This document shows, one piece after another, positions 25,060-36,220 of a stretch of DNA of 64,000 nucleotides. A program made the position numbers and the translations under genes. Every line of letters starts with the position of its first letter. Within the stretch, counting starts at the first letter, position 1. The DNA comes from Onchocerca lupi (taxonomy: Eukaryota > Nematoda > Chromadorea > Rhabditida > Onchocercidae), in contig JAOVVO010000437.1 of the NCBI GenBank assembly GCA_028564675.1, forward strand, positions 1 to 64,000, written 5' to 3'. Below the pieces are notes generated by a model that saw nothing but the letters and a program-made list of their open reading frames with translations, ran no database searches and was not told the origin of the DNA.

Positions 25060-25605
25060 TTACAAATATTGTCGAAAAAATGGGAAAAATCCGAAAGATA
25101 TGATTATTGTAAACAAGGAGTGTTAAAGATCCAGAAGCGCGAAGATAGTCTCAAAAGGACCAACAAGCCGACAAATATATTTAATGCCAAAACGATAAAC
25201 AGCAGGATAAACATTTTTACTGCCAAAACTATAAACAAAAGGAAAAACATGTCTGTAGCCAGAACGATAAACAAAAGGGTAAACATGTTTACCGCCAAAA
25301 CATTCCAATTAACGGATAAAAAAACAAAAGTGAGGTCGATCAATAAGCAACATATAGGGGGTCAAGAAAGAAGGAAGAGTCCCAAAAGGATTTAAAAGGT
25401 CCGAATCTTGGAGCAGCAGCAGTTCAAGTTCGAATTCACCTCAGAGTTTAAGTTTGTCACCAATGGATAGCAGCTGGAGTTCGAATCAATATAGCAGAGA
25501 TTACAAAAAAGTGAAGAGACGGTACTCTTCTCTACGAACGGTAAAAGAAAGAATAATCAGTAATCTATTAACTTGGATATTCAGTGATAAATGTTTGTAA
25601 CGAGG
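25060..25605 (+). mobile_element. relic of a Helitron-related element with RS-rich broken frame
   Basis: Parts match the region behind the Helitron helicase at 50.3-50.6 kb in the same order: ACATGTTTACC with TCCAATTnACnGATAAA (25282-25320 versus 50348-50386), then GAAAGAATAAT (25549-25559 versus 50518-50528) and a TGATAAnTGTTTGT word. The relic also has an open frame (25069-25395) with 12-residue repeats of the type TINKRKNMSVAR, ending in a stop. A second frame, about 25360-25600, carries a Ser/Arg-rich stretch (RSESWSS.., YKKVKRRYSS). The two would read as one protein if a single frameshift lay near 25390. Best read as a decayed transposon-associated gene; a real RS-type gene is less likely. 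Confidence 0.5.
25183..25301 (+). repeat. 36-bp minisatellite, 3.3 copies
   Basis: Units start at about 25183, 25219, 25255 and 25291 (partial), each GCCA-A-AACnATAAACA..GG-TAAACAT in outline, with a few differences between copies. It encodes the 12-residue repeat in the plus-strand frame, so the period keeps the frame open on both strands. Confidence 0.9.
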
Positions 25606-25708
25606 ATAATTGGCAAATATGCATAAAACTACGTAGAAGTTCGAGAGATTTGCGTGCTTTGCGAATAATACAAGCGTTATATTTTTATTCTTTGATTTTG
25701 CAGAGATT

Positions 25709-28700
25709 ATGGAATCAACAAAATCGCCTCCGGACCAGGATGTCCAAGAATTCATTTTGAAAGAAGATAACGAATTGCGTTTTGAGGTTTCTAGTCAAAG
25801 ATTTAATTGATTTTTCCGGTACTTTTGATTCGAATTCTCTCCAGCAAATTTACAGTAAAGTAGAAGAGAAAGTATTATTTCTAATGAAAAAGTAAGAAAG
25901 TTAAAACAGCTGAGAATACGAAATACTTAGTACTGTAATATTTAGGTCGCAAATGGTGATGTGATGTTGGAGCTTATTGATGGGCGAGCCGAAGTTTTTG
26001 GGACCGAGCTTATTCAGCATAAGAAATATGTTTTCCCACCTGGTACTAACATATTTATCTGAACCCTTTTTATTTTTATAGAAACAATTATGCAAACTCA
26101 TTAAATCAATGTAAGCCCATGTGCGCATACTCTTAAGTCAGAATCCTCTTAACTTTTTCTAATCAAGGCCTGAAGAATTCCAGAATATTAGGAATTTTTA
26201 TCTTCTAGGATCGAGAGTAGCTGTTTTTACGTGGAAGAAGGCTGTCGTTGAACTTGTTGGAAAGACAGAAAGTGCGTATGTTGCCGAACAAACTCCAATG
26301 GTATATATTGTTGTTTTGTTTATAAGTATAAAATCAAAAATGTCGCAAATAAGGATTTTCATTAAGAATTTTAACTCAAAATCTGTCACTAAAGAATTGC
26401 GCTTCATGCTAATAAAGTTGCAATACATCTTTATAATCAAGAAAAAAAAGTTCTTTTATGAGCAGCTTTATAAATTCTTGGGCATCATTTTCTTTCTTCA
26501 TTCTACTGATATGGAAACATTTTCTTCTTAAAAGAGGTATTGAAATGCTTTTAAAAACTGACAGTTGGTCGGCAAAGGTCACAGTCGTGCACAAACAGGA
26601 AGATCAGGCAAAACTTCATAGTCTTGTTCATTCGATTTCTGAGGGATTGGTTATAAAGTCAGAATTATCCTGCAAAACTTGGCTTCTTTTCAATTTCTCA
26701 TATAGTTATACTAATATCAATATCAGTTGATTTCAGTCAGTCATTATTGACTTTTCCTTATCTCTTTGTGAAAATTCTTGAACTTTACCTCTTGACTTTT
26801 CCTTATCACCTGCTGTATGTTTGTTAATTTTCCTGGTTCAAACTCTGTAGTTATCTTTTGATATTGGCATTGTTTTTACTATTCAATGATCTATGCTAAA
26901 GTCAAATTAAAAAATCATCCAAGATTTGCTTTTGTTTAAATATCATTTCTCTAGTCTGAAATAAATATGAAATAAGCAATAAGTAATAAATTGTCAGCAA
27001 AAAACATGAAAATAATATATATCTACGTTTATTTGTAAATGATTTCGATATAAAACAGTAAATTTTAATAATGCGAAGGATGCAATTGCTTTTTTTATCG
27101 GTCTAACAATCAAAATTTAAGATTTTCTCATAATAATTTCATCAGTTATTTTTCTGGTGTTCCTTTATAGCTATTTATCTCTTTGAACTAACAAGAAATG
27201 AAATGTGAAGTGAATATATTTCAGATTATTTATTTGAATACACATGCAGCTTTGGAACAGCTACGTGAACATGCTGAATCTGTGGTTATGCAGCAAGAAC
27301 AAGCTCGTGGGCCGTCGTTAATGATAGTGGGTCCGACAGATGTGGGTAAAACAACGGTCTGCCGGATTTTGTGTAACTATGCAGTACGAGTGGGTAGAAC
27401 ACCAATATTTGTTGATTTAGATGTTGGACAGGTAATTTTTCGCATAATTTTTATGGCAGTTTTAATGGAAACAAAAAATAGGACTTTAAACTCAGAATGA
27501 GGTCTGATTTTATTCACATTATTTGAAAATGGAGTGTAATGTTGATGACAAATTAAAATCATTTGTAGGTGGAATTAAACTAACTTCGAAGCATTTACAA
27601 GACCTTCCTTAATCTGAAAACTTAGTGGTTTCGGATTTTGCGCTTTATGTCTTATAAGGATGAGATTTATGATTTCAGGGAAGTATTTCTGTTCCTGGAA
27701 CTGTTGGAGCGCTCTATATCGAGAAAACAGCCGATGTTGTTGAAGGTTTCGATAAGAAGGCACCTTTAGTATATCATGTATGTTCAAATTTTTAGACAAT
27801 AAAGTGCTGACATTGCGTATATGGATGAATGTTATTATATAAATGTTATTATATACATAGGTGATTCTTTTTAATCCAAAACGAAGGTAGCTCTGGATGA
27901 GTAGCACTTCACCGTCACTATCAATTTTGCACAAATTAATTCGACGTCCATTGCTGAATTAATTTGCGCAAATTGGCTAGTGATAGTGAAGTGCTACTCA
28001 CTCAGAGCTGAATTTAATTTTTCTCTTATATAAAAAATTAAATTTATATAATTTATAGTTCAGAAATCACATAAATTTTATAGTTCGGAAATCTTTCGCC
28101 CGGCTCTAACATTCCATTATATGATTTACTAGTGAAACAACTTGCGGAAGCAGTATCGAAAAGACGAAAAGCTAGCCAAGATGCTACTTATGGAGGAGTA
28201 ATAATTAATACATGTGGTTGGGTTAAAGGAGAAGGGTATATAATTTATATTATTAATATTAATACTGTTAAAAACTTTTTAAGTTGGATTTTTCTTTTAA
28301 GTAATGTTTTCTTTTTTAAAAAAGTTCAGTTTATATTCATTTTATTGGATTGAATGTTCACCATTTTTTTTCATTGAGTTCCAATAGAAAGTATGGTTCC
28401 AAACTTGTGCTGCATTGTTAAATATAGAAATTTTGTTACTATTACCATGAACTTTCATTATTAATTCCTCAATTTTCATGTCCGTATTTTCAACTAGCTC
28501 ATTGAGCTTATTTAAATATCCTCTATGGTGCTTATCGAAAGGATTTATGACAGTTTTTGAGGATGAGAGCATTTAAATTTAGCAGAATACAATCATTTTA
28601 AGATTGACTGAATTTCAGATATGCATGTTTGGTAAATGCAGCAGAAGAATTTGAAGTTGACGTTGTAATTGTATTAGACCATGAACGATTATACAATGAG

Positions 28701-30143
28701 CTACAGCGAGATTTGCCATCTTTTGTTAAAGTAAAATTTTTATTCCTATTTCTCAACAATGCCCATTTAAGTATCCTACGAAGTATTAGACTAGCTATAA
28801 CAGAAATATGCTATTCAAAATTTTTAAATCAGTCAAAATGACATAAAACATAAGTTGCGGAGCTGCTTACAGCAATAAATTCAAGAAATAGATTAAAGAG
28901 GTTGATATGAGATCGCGAACATCATTAGTTTCATTGATGTCTAACCGTAGCTGCGAGCAATTTAGCATATAATGATGAGAGAGGCACTATATTGAGAAAT
29001 CGGAAAATTCGGTACTTACTGATATTGTGAATTTATAGTATTCATTAGTGATATGAATTTGTATTATTCATTTGTCTAGTATATTCCATTGGAAGAACTG
29101 GCTATTTTGAATTTGAGATAATATATTGTTGCAGATTTTACATCAGCCGAAGTCCGGTGGTGTTGAGAATCGTTCAAAAGAAGTGAGAACATCGAGTCGC
29201 AATGCTGCTGTACATAAGGTCTGTGTATCATTCTTTCTCTATGCATTATAAAAATTGATCACCAAAATATTCAATTTGTTGAAAGATATCAAACAAATGT
29301 CTTTTTTTTTTAATATAATGTAAATTTTGTAAATATATAATTACAAATAGTTGCATATGCAGGAGATATATTTGTTCTGAAATGCAGAATTTTTTTGGAT
29401 TAAAGTGACTATTTTACCGTTGAAATGTAGCGATTTCAGTATTTCTACGGTACACGCGCAGTGCCACTTTATCCGCATACATTCGAATTATCATTTGATG
29501 AAGTTCACTTTTGCAAAATTGGCTGTGAACGGTTGCCTATCGAATGTTTACCATTCGGGATGAAAATTGATGACCACAGGACAAAAGTATTGACTTCATT
29601 TTCTCCATCATGGAACGTAGACTAAAAGGAATTGTCTACGTCCATACTTAGCAATTTGTTTTTTGATTTATGATTTTTCGGAAGATTTTAGTGTAATTGC
29701 AGATTACATATCTTTATTGATAGAGATGGTAATTAGAAAAGAAAACGAGAGCAAAACTTATCGGAGAGAAATGGATATTCCTGTAAAAATTATTTAGAAT
29801 TAAGAGTAGTAAACATATAATTACTCATTAAAAAAATACATAATTTATGGGAAGACATAATCAACTCAAATATAATCCCATAATCGAGTTTTGAAATAGA
29901 TTTTTATAGGTAGTACCATTGGAACCAACAGCAGATTTGGTGCATCATCTTGCATCGCTTTCGATGTGTACAACTATAGATCAGTCAGTACTATCAACGA
30001 ACGTTATGGGTTTCATTGTGATTACGGCCGTAGATATGGAGCGAGAAAAGCTAACAGTACTAAGTCCACAGCCATATCCGTTACCATCCAAGATTCTCAT
30101 TCTTAGCGAAGTCACATTTATTGATGATAAGGAGCGAACTTAA
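25709..30143 (+). CDS. clpf-1: CLP1, polyribonucleotide 5'-hydroxyl-kinase
   Basis: CLP1 is the RNA 5'-kinase subunit of the mRNA cleavage factor and of the tRNA splicing endonuclease complex in the nucleus. Exons: 25709-25786, 25946-26042, 26209-26300, 27225-27431, 27679-27777, 28084-28235, 28619-28730, 29135-29218, 29431-29586, 29910-30143; phases agree, 436 residues (human 425). Walker A is GPTDVGKT at residues 125-132 and the next Asp-rich motif is VDLDVGQ at 152-158. Further family blocks are INTCGWVKGEG, VIVLDHERLYNEL, and the C-terminal FIVITAVDMEREKLTVLSP. The ATG lies 5 bases after GATTTTGCAG, an SL-like acceptor. Oddities: exon 6 has a duplicated acceptor context 25 bases upstream, and intron 5 contains a long inverted repeat. 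The gene looks intact; the C. elegans name is used for the orthologue. Confidence 0.95.
27889..28009. repeat. inverted repeat with 54-bp arms in CLP1 intron 5 (MITE-like hairpin)
   Basis: Arms 27889-27942 and 27956-28009 are reverse complements with about 7 mismatches and a 13-base loop. The outer ends are AGCTCTG and CAGAGCT. A transcript would fold into a long, nearly perfect hairpin. No transposase is present, so a small non-autonomous element is the simplest reading. Confidence 0.85.
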
Positions 30144-32266
30144 AGCTAAAACTCCAACAAACTGATGAAGTGTATACCATAGAATCTATTTGAATAGTAG
30201 GAGCTACCGCATTAACTAGGGACATATTTTTAATTGTACTTTTTTACTGAATTACTTTATATTAAAAAATGAGATTTTAATAATGCACTATTTTCTGCGT
30301 TTCAGTATTCAAGTTTGTTTTAAATCTAAAATATTGCTTTACTTTTTCTTTTGAAAAATTAAATTGCAAATGTTCAATTTGTTTGAAATTTGATATATAT
30401 TGCTTTTGTTGTTATCGATTTCTCTTTGTATTGTATTTATGAAATTGATGTATAATACATTAATGTTATGATCGAGATTTTTTAGTCTGTTTATTTAATC
30501 TGAATGAATCATTTGTACAAAATTGTTTCGACTCCACATGATTGATTTCAATTTTTCTGAGACCAAAATTTACGGTAAAATTAGAATTTGTTTTCATTTC
30601 GCAGAAAAAGTTTGATTACATGTTTATGCTTTATTACTTTGCGTGATGAATGAATACTCTGGAACATGTATAAAGTTCTAAAATTTTTTGTAATTTTGAT
30701 TTTTTTACGATTCAAACAAAGTGCCAAAAAAAGATACAGTCGGGAAAATATTTCTGAAAAACATAGTGAAGGAATCACACCGGAAGAAATTCATTTTTGC
30801 TTAGTTGAATATTGGGCTATATTTCCTTCGCTAACAAGAAAATATCACAACAAAAAATTATAACTGGGATAGAACAGAAATCCATTTGAGATCAATGGGA
30901 ACAGTAGGTATGAAATAATAATACTGAATGTTGATTAGTTGGATTTAACTTGTATTTGTTTGCGATTTCTGGATTGATTTATGGATTTTCTCCTTATTTC
31001 TTTATTCCATTGCTGAAAGTGCTGATATGATTAATTTCAATCAAATTTAAAATAGTTGAGTTTTGGAAGACCACTTATGTCATACACGGAAAGTTGAAAA
31101 ATTCAAATATATCAAATTATGCTTGTGGTAGAGTTTACGAATTTTTGAATTGTAATTTACTATTCATGATGAAGGTTGCTTCGATGCAACATCCGATGGG
31201 ATATGGCGAAGTCAATTAAAAATAACGGAAATGAAGCGAATATCGATTAATGATTAAATTCATTCGTAGTAATCGTCATTAATCACATCGTGAGTCGCAA
31301 ATCGCACATTCGAAAAGTAGTTATGAACTGGCTTCCAGGAAGATGATGGAAATGCGGCAATACTGGAAATATGTAATTTTAAAGAGGAAAGACCGCCATA
31401 ACTGTTTCTGGCATCGAGAATATTTCTATAAATTGTTGTAAAATCTTGATAGTTTGGATGATTTCAGCAAGTTCATGAACAATATAACTGGATAGATAGA
31501 AGTGGAAAATTGAAATGGATGAGAGTGAGATTCGAGACAAGCAGATTAATGATAATTAAAATGTCCGCTTAGTTGTATGATTAGAATAAAACGAGTTCTT
31601 TGAAGAGATAGTAAACATAAAGATCAACCAGCTTTAATTAATTGATGATCCATTATTTTTTCTACAGCCTTTTCTTATCGTTTCCCCCCGTTACTCAAAT
31701 ATATTCTCTCTCGTGAATCTACCAAATATTTAAAAACCGTGTTTAATTATTATATTTTTGAAATAAATTTTTGCTTGAAATTTCTTCTCTTTATTTACTC
31801 TTTTATATTTGTTTGAACATTTATTTTTTTTCTTTAAACTTTTTCATTCCTATTATGATTTATTTCTTCTGCAAAATTTGCAGTGAAAAAAGAAAGAAAA
31901 TTGAAGGATATTTATCGTAAAATTCATTTGCACAAAAATAGATGATGAAATTTATTATCTGTTAAATCGTTTAAAATCATTATATTTTTGACCTTATGTA
32001 TTAGAATGTGTTTTCCTTAGAAATGAAGATTGATTTATTTCGATTTCTTTCTATCAGTGAATTTACTGGAGTAGCATACATGTGGAATATAGAAAGTGCA
32101 ACTTACCGTCTTCTTTACTTGAAATGGATCGAAAAGTGGCAAAAGAGTTTCTAAAAAAGATTAAATTTCTGAATATAAAAATTTCCATAATTCGATAAAA
32201 TTTCTTGAGGGACGGAGAAAAATCTAAAAGAAAAAATTAATTAGAATTTTGCCGAATATTTAGAGA
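30144..32266. other. intergenic region between CLP1 and the acyl-CoA dehydrogenase gene
   Basis: CLP1 3' UTR and then 2 kb without convincing coding sequence. The frame 30666-30863 (+) is Lys/Phe-rich and lacks flanking splice sites. An SL-like acceptor, GAATATTTAG, ends at 32263, 3 bases before the next start codon. Confidence 0.5.
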
Positions 32267-35200
32267 ATGGCAACCAACTTATCCAAATCGACTTCTCGAC
32301 TGATACAACACTCATTATATGGATCACGACACCTGCAATTTCGGCAAGTGCTGGGAAAGGTATGCGGGATTTATTTTCTTTTCTCTTCAATGTGAGCAGA
32401 GGATTCCGGGTTTGGATGAGAAATTTGAAATATTTTCTGATTCATATTATTTGTGAATGAAATCTGAACTGATAGTACGAGAATGATAAGGAGTAGATGC
32501 AAACTATATCATCAGAGCCTTGCATTATAGCAAAATACCAAGATGTTGGGGCTAGTTAAATGATTTTGAAGATTCAAAGTTCGTTCATTCAAAGAATTAA
32601 TAACATTGTAATTATCTTTGTGGAAGTCAATCCCAATTATTTTGCGCATAAATTTGATATCTCCATAGAATCAATAACTGCCATCAATCAACTCTCATTC
32701 CACGTAGATTCAAGTCATTATTTGTCTAACTTTTTTTTTGACTTTTACATGAAATATAATTAACTATTATCATTTAAGAAAAATAATTAATTTTCAGTTT
32801 ATTGATGAAAGCATCAATCCATATGTTGATGAATGGGAAGCACAGAAACATTTTCCAGCACATAGCTTATTCAAAAAATTAGGATTACTCGGGATTTTCG
32901 GTGTTAATAAACCAGCTGGTAATGTTTTTTTTTTCCTCGTTGTAAATACCGGAACTAAAGTATAGAAAATTATTGTTAGTCGCATAGCTGACATGTCTGA
33001 GTTCGCTAAGCATTGACCTATCAAGAAAAGGTCAAAATAGCAAATATTTGATTCAATATATTTTAATCCATCCGCTCATTAAGCTATAGACTTTCAAAAA
33101 AAAAAAAAAATTTGCAAAGAAGGAATGAAAAAATACGGAATTGTTTAAAGATAAATGGGTGTTTAACAGAATGTCAGAATTGATTTACAAATTCTTGAAT
33201 TGTGTCATCCGATCAAGTCTCATCAATTATTTTAGTTATTTATATATTGATACATCACTGTTTAGTATTATTTTTGTTTATTTATTTCTCATTGTTGAAT
33301 GGAGATTTGATAAACATTCATTTGTTTATTTCTTACGGCTTAGCAGAATGTTGATCAAAGTTCAACTATCTTAAACAGCACTTGAATTTCTTGAAACCTG
33401 GATCTTGAGAAATGGCACTAAATATCATGGAGAAACTTGAAATAAATAACAATGTAAATGAAGCAATATTTACGACAAATATTCTCAGATTACGGTGGTC
33501 TTGGCCTGGATTTTAGTTATTCGATAGCGATAGCCGAAGAATTGGGCCGAATCAATTGTGCAGCAATTCCGATGGCTATAGCTGTTCAGGTTTCAATTTC
33601 TTGCTTTGTATTTTTTCAAGAATTGGAAATTATTACACATAAAGTTTTTATTCATAGTTTTAATTTCTTTTTTTACTTCTTTCTTAAGTAACTTTTAACA
33701 TCGATAAGTGTTGATAAAAGATTATAAATCCTATAGGTAAAATCTTTCATCAATAATAACAGATAAATTAATAAGGAAATCAAGAATTGGATGAGAATTG
33801 AATAATCTTTTTGATTTGAACAAACATGTAGTCAGATATGGCTACGCCAGCATTGTCTACATACGGAAGTGATTACTTGAAGCGTGAATTTCTTCGTGCT
33901 ACTTTGGAAGGTGATCTGGTAGCATGTTTGGGTGTATCGGAAGCTTCTGCTGGAAGTGATGTTGCTGGTAAATTCTATTGAAAATTTTTTATTTATTCTT
34001 GAAAAGTCAAAAACTAACTTGCTTACCTTTTTCGTGGTACAACGCAATAAAGGTCTATTAATTAAATAAGAATTTAATTATGCAGAAGTCGACTTGACAA
34101 TTAATTTTTTGCCCAATTTTCGTCTCGAAGATATATTTTAGCAATTCAAACAATCGCTCGTTGGCACGGAAGTGATTTAATCATTAGTGGTAGTAAGCAA
34201 TGGATAACGAACGGTACACAAGCAGACTGGATTTGTTTGCTAACGAATACAAATGATAACCTATCACCACATCGAAATAAGAGCTTGATATGTGTGCCAC
34301 TAAATGAGCCAGGTTTATTTCACCTCAACTTTACGCTTACTTTTACAAACTCTTTCTATGAACCTTTTCTTTTGTATAAATATTTTAAATTTTGCTATTC
34401 TGCATAGAAATGCTTATTTTCTAACATTTCGGCAAAAATGCAAAGACAAATAAAAAGTTTTTAATTTCAATTGACATATCTTGGAACTCTGTATGGTGTT
34501 TACCTTGTTCAAATCTTCACTATCTCAGGTGTGCATCGTTCGAATCGCATTGAAAAGCTTGGCATGCATAGTTCCGATACTGCTGAAATTTATTTTGATA
34601 ATGTTCGAGTACCAAGCCGAAATATAATTGGAGAAGAAGGACAAGGTTTCGTTTATCAGATGCTGCAATTTCAGGATGAACGGCTTATCGCTGTTGCTGT
34701 GCGTAAGTTTCTGGATCATCATCACCAATATATTTCCTGATTATCATACTGATTCATTATATCATCACAGCTGATATGTTCATTTTCCATAGAAACTGAG
34801 ATTTTAATTCTTTTGTCGTTTTAAATTTCTGCTATATGTCTTCTCAAATATCAAAGAAATCCTCTCCTTTAGCTATTTACTTATCACCACTTCTTTACTT
34901 TACTTTCTTAATGCTTTTTTTTTTTTTAAATTGGAGGTTAATTTTTTTGTCCTAGATTTTTTGCATTCAATTTAATTTTTTCTTACATTCAGTACTTGAA
35001 CCGATGCAAAAAATTATTGATATGACAATTGCTTACACGCGACAAAGACGTATTTTTGATAAAAGTGTCCTGGATAATCAAGTATGCATCTTCTCTTATC
35101 TTTTCAAATTTATGGTATTTTTTCTTAAAAAAAATTAAAAAAACAAAAATATTAATAGCTGCATAGCTATTTACAGCATAGTAACGTATGAGTGGAATAA

Positions 35201-36220
35201 TGCTAATATTACTCATCATGTTGCAATATTAATTTGTCCACAAATAATTTCAATATATACTAAAATACTTGAAAATCAATCGATAAATATATCTTTTGAT
35301 TGCTTCTTATGCTTTTATTTCTTATATTTAAATATATTGAAATAAAAAAAATAAAAAGTAAAAAAAAAAAGCGAATGAATAGAACAATAAAAATTGCCCA
35401 AAAATTACTATAACAAAGGTTATTTGTCGACAAATTAATGCAACACAACGGGCTTCTTGTTTTTTCATTTCATTTTTTCTTTTTTCAAGACTGTGCACTA
35501 TCGCTTGGCCGAACTGCAGACAGAAATTGAAGCAGTCCGATCATTATTATATCGAGCAGTTATGGAACGTCTTCTCGGGAAAGATGTCACAATGTTGGCC
35601 AGTATGGGAAAATTAAAAGCTGCACGTCTGGCCAGGGCAGTAACCGATTCCTGCATACAGGTATTTAATTTTTTGATGATTTCTGCATAAGATTATGAGA
35701 GAAATATTTGAAATCTTCATTCTCGGCAAACTTCTTGACTGTAATCTTCTCATCCCTATGATATAAATAAAGCAACTCAAACAAAGAGTATTTTTAAATT
35801 TGTCTTCTAAGTGAGTTCATTTCTAATTGATTTAAAATATACGAATAACTGTGAATAACATTTAAAGAAAAAGGAAATAAAGTTTCGATGAGGAAAGGAT
35901 TATTTTTTGATGAATCATATGTGTTAATATTGCAATATTTTCACTGAAATAATTCATAATCAATTACGAAGTTCTCTCTGTTCCTTTTTGCATTATAATC
36001 GTTCCAAATTAAAAAAGAAAAAAACTTGAACTTCTTAATTTTTAAATAATCCAAAATATTTCCAAACAAGGATTGCTTATAGTTTTGGGGTGGTAATGGC
36101 TATGGCTGGAACAATCTAATCAGTCGTTATTATCGTGATTTTCGATTATTCTCAATTGCCGGTGGTTGTGATGAAGTGATGCTCAGAATTATTTCAAAAC
36201 GAATGAATTTGATAAAATAA
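32267..36220 (+). CDS. acyl-CoA dehydrogenase, probably mitochondrial
   Basis: FAD-dependent alpha,beta-dehydrogenation of an acyl-CoA, the first step of beta-oxidation or branched-chain amino acid breakdown. Exons: 32267-32359, 32798-32918, 33489-33589, 33832-33967, 34142-34312, 34529-34702, 34993-35081, 35490-35660, 36083-36220; phases agree, 397 residues, normal for the family. The first exon is rich in Ser, Arg and Leu without acidic residues, like a mitochondrial presequence. Family blocks are DYGGLGLDFSYSIAIAEELG, GVSEASAGSDVA (about 139-150), KQWITNGTQADW (166-177), LGMHSSDTAEIYFDNVRVP, GEEGQGF and WGGNGYG. The usual catalytic motif GT(N/S)EI is GGCDEVM here, with Glu at about 382 in the catalytic place. 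Long-chain ACADs are fairly similar; the nematode ACDH-6 type is possible. Acyl-chain specificity cannot be read. Confidence 0.92.

Larger units (their letters stand above)
24031..25708. other. divergent promoter region between CTR9 (-) and CLP1 (+)
   Basis: About 1.7 kb separates the two start codons. The part near CTR9 (24180-24420) is richer in G+C and contains an inverted repeat, ACCGGAA at 24235-24241 with TTCCGGT at 24250-24256, which could be a factor site. The part near CLP1 (25060-25605) is occupied by a relic of a Helitron-related element. No RNA gene seen. Confidence 0.5.

Noticed and set aside
25069..25395. 108-codon plus-strand open frame as a host gene
   Set aside because: Most of its length is the 36-bp minisatellite, and the flanks match the Helitron 3' region, so it is treated as part of an element relic.
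25425..25480. tRNA B-box-like GTTCGAATTC and GTTCGAATC words
   Set aside because: No matching A box or cloverleaf could be drawn around them; they sit in Ser-codon-rich element sequence.
26409..26730. Overlapping frames on both strands in CLP1 intron 3
   Set aside because: Some coding-like stretches are present, but CLP1 splices cleanly across from 26300 to 27225 and neither frame has start, splice or family evidence.
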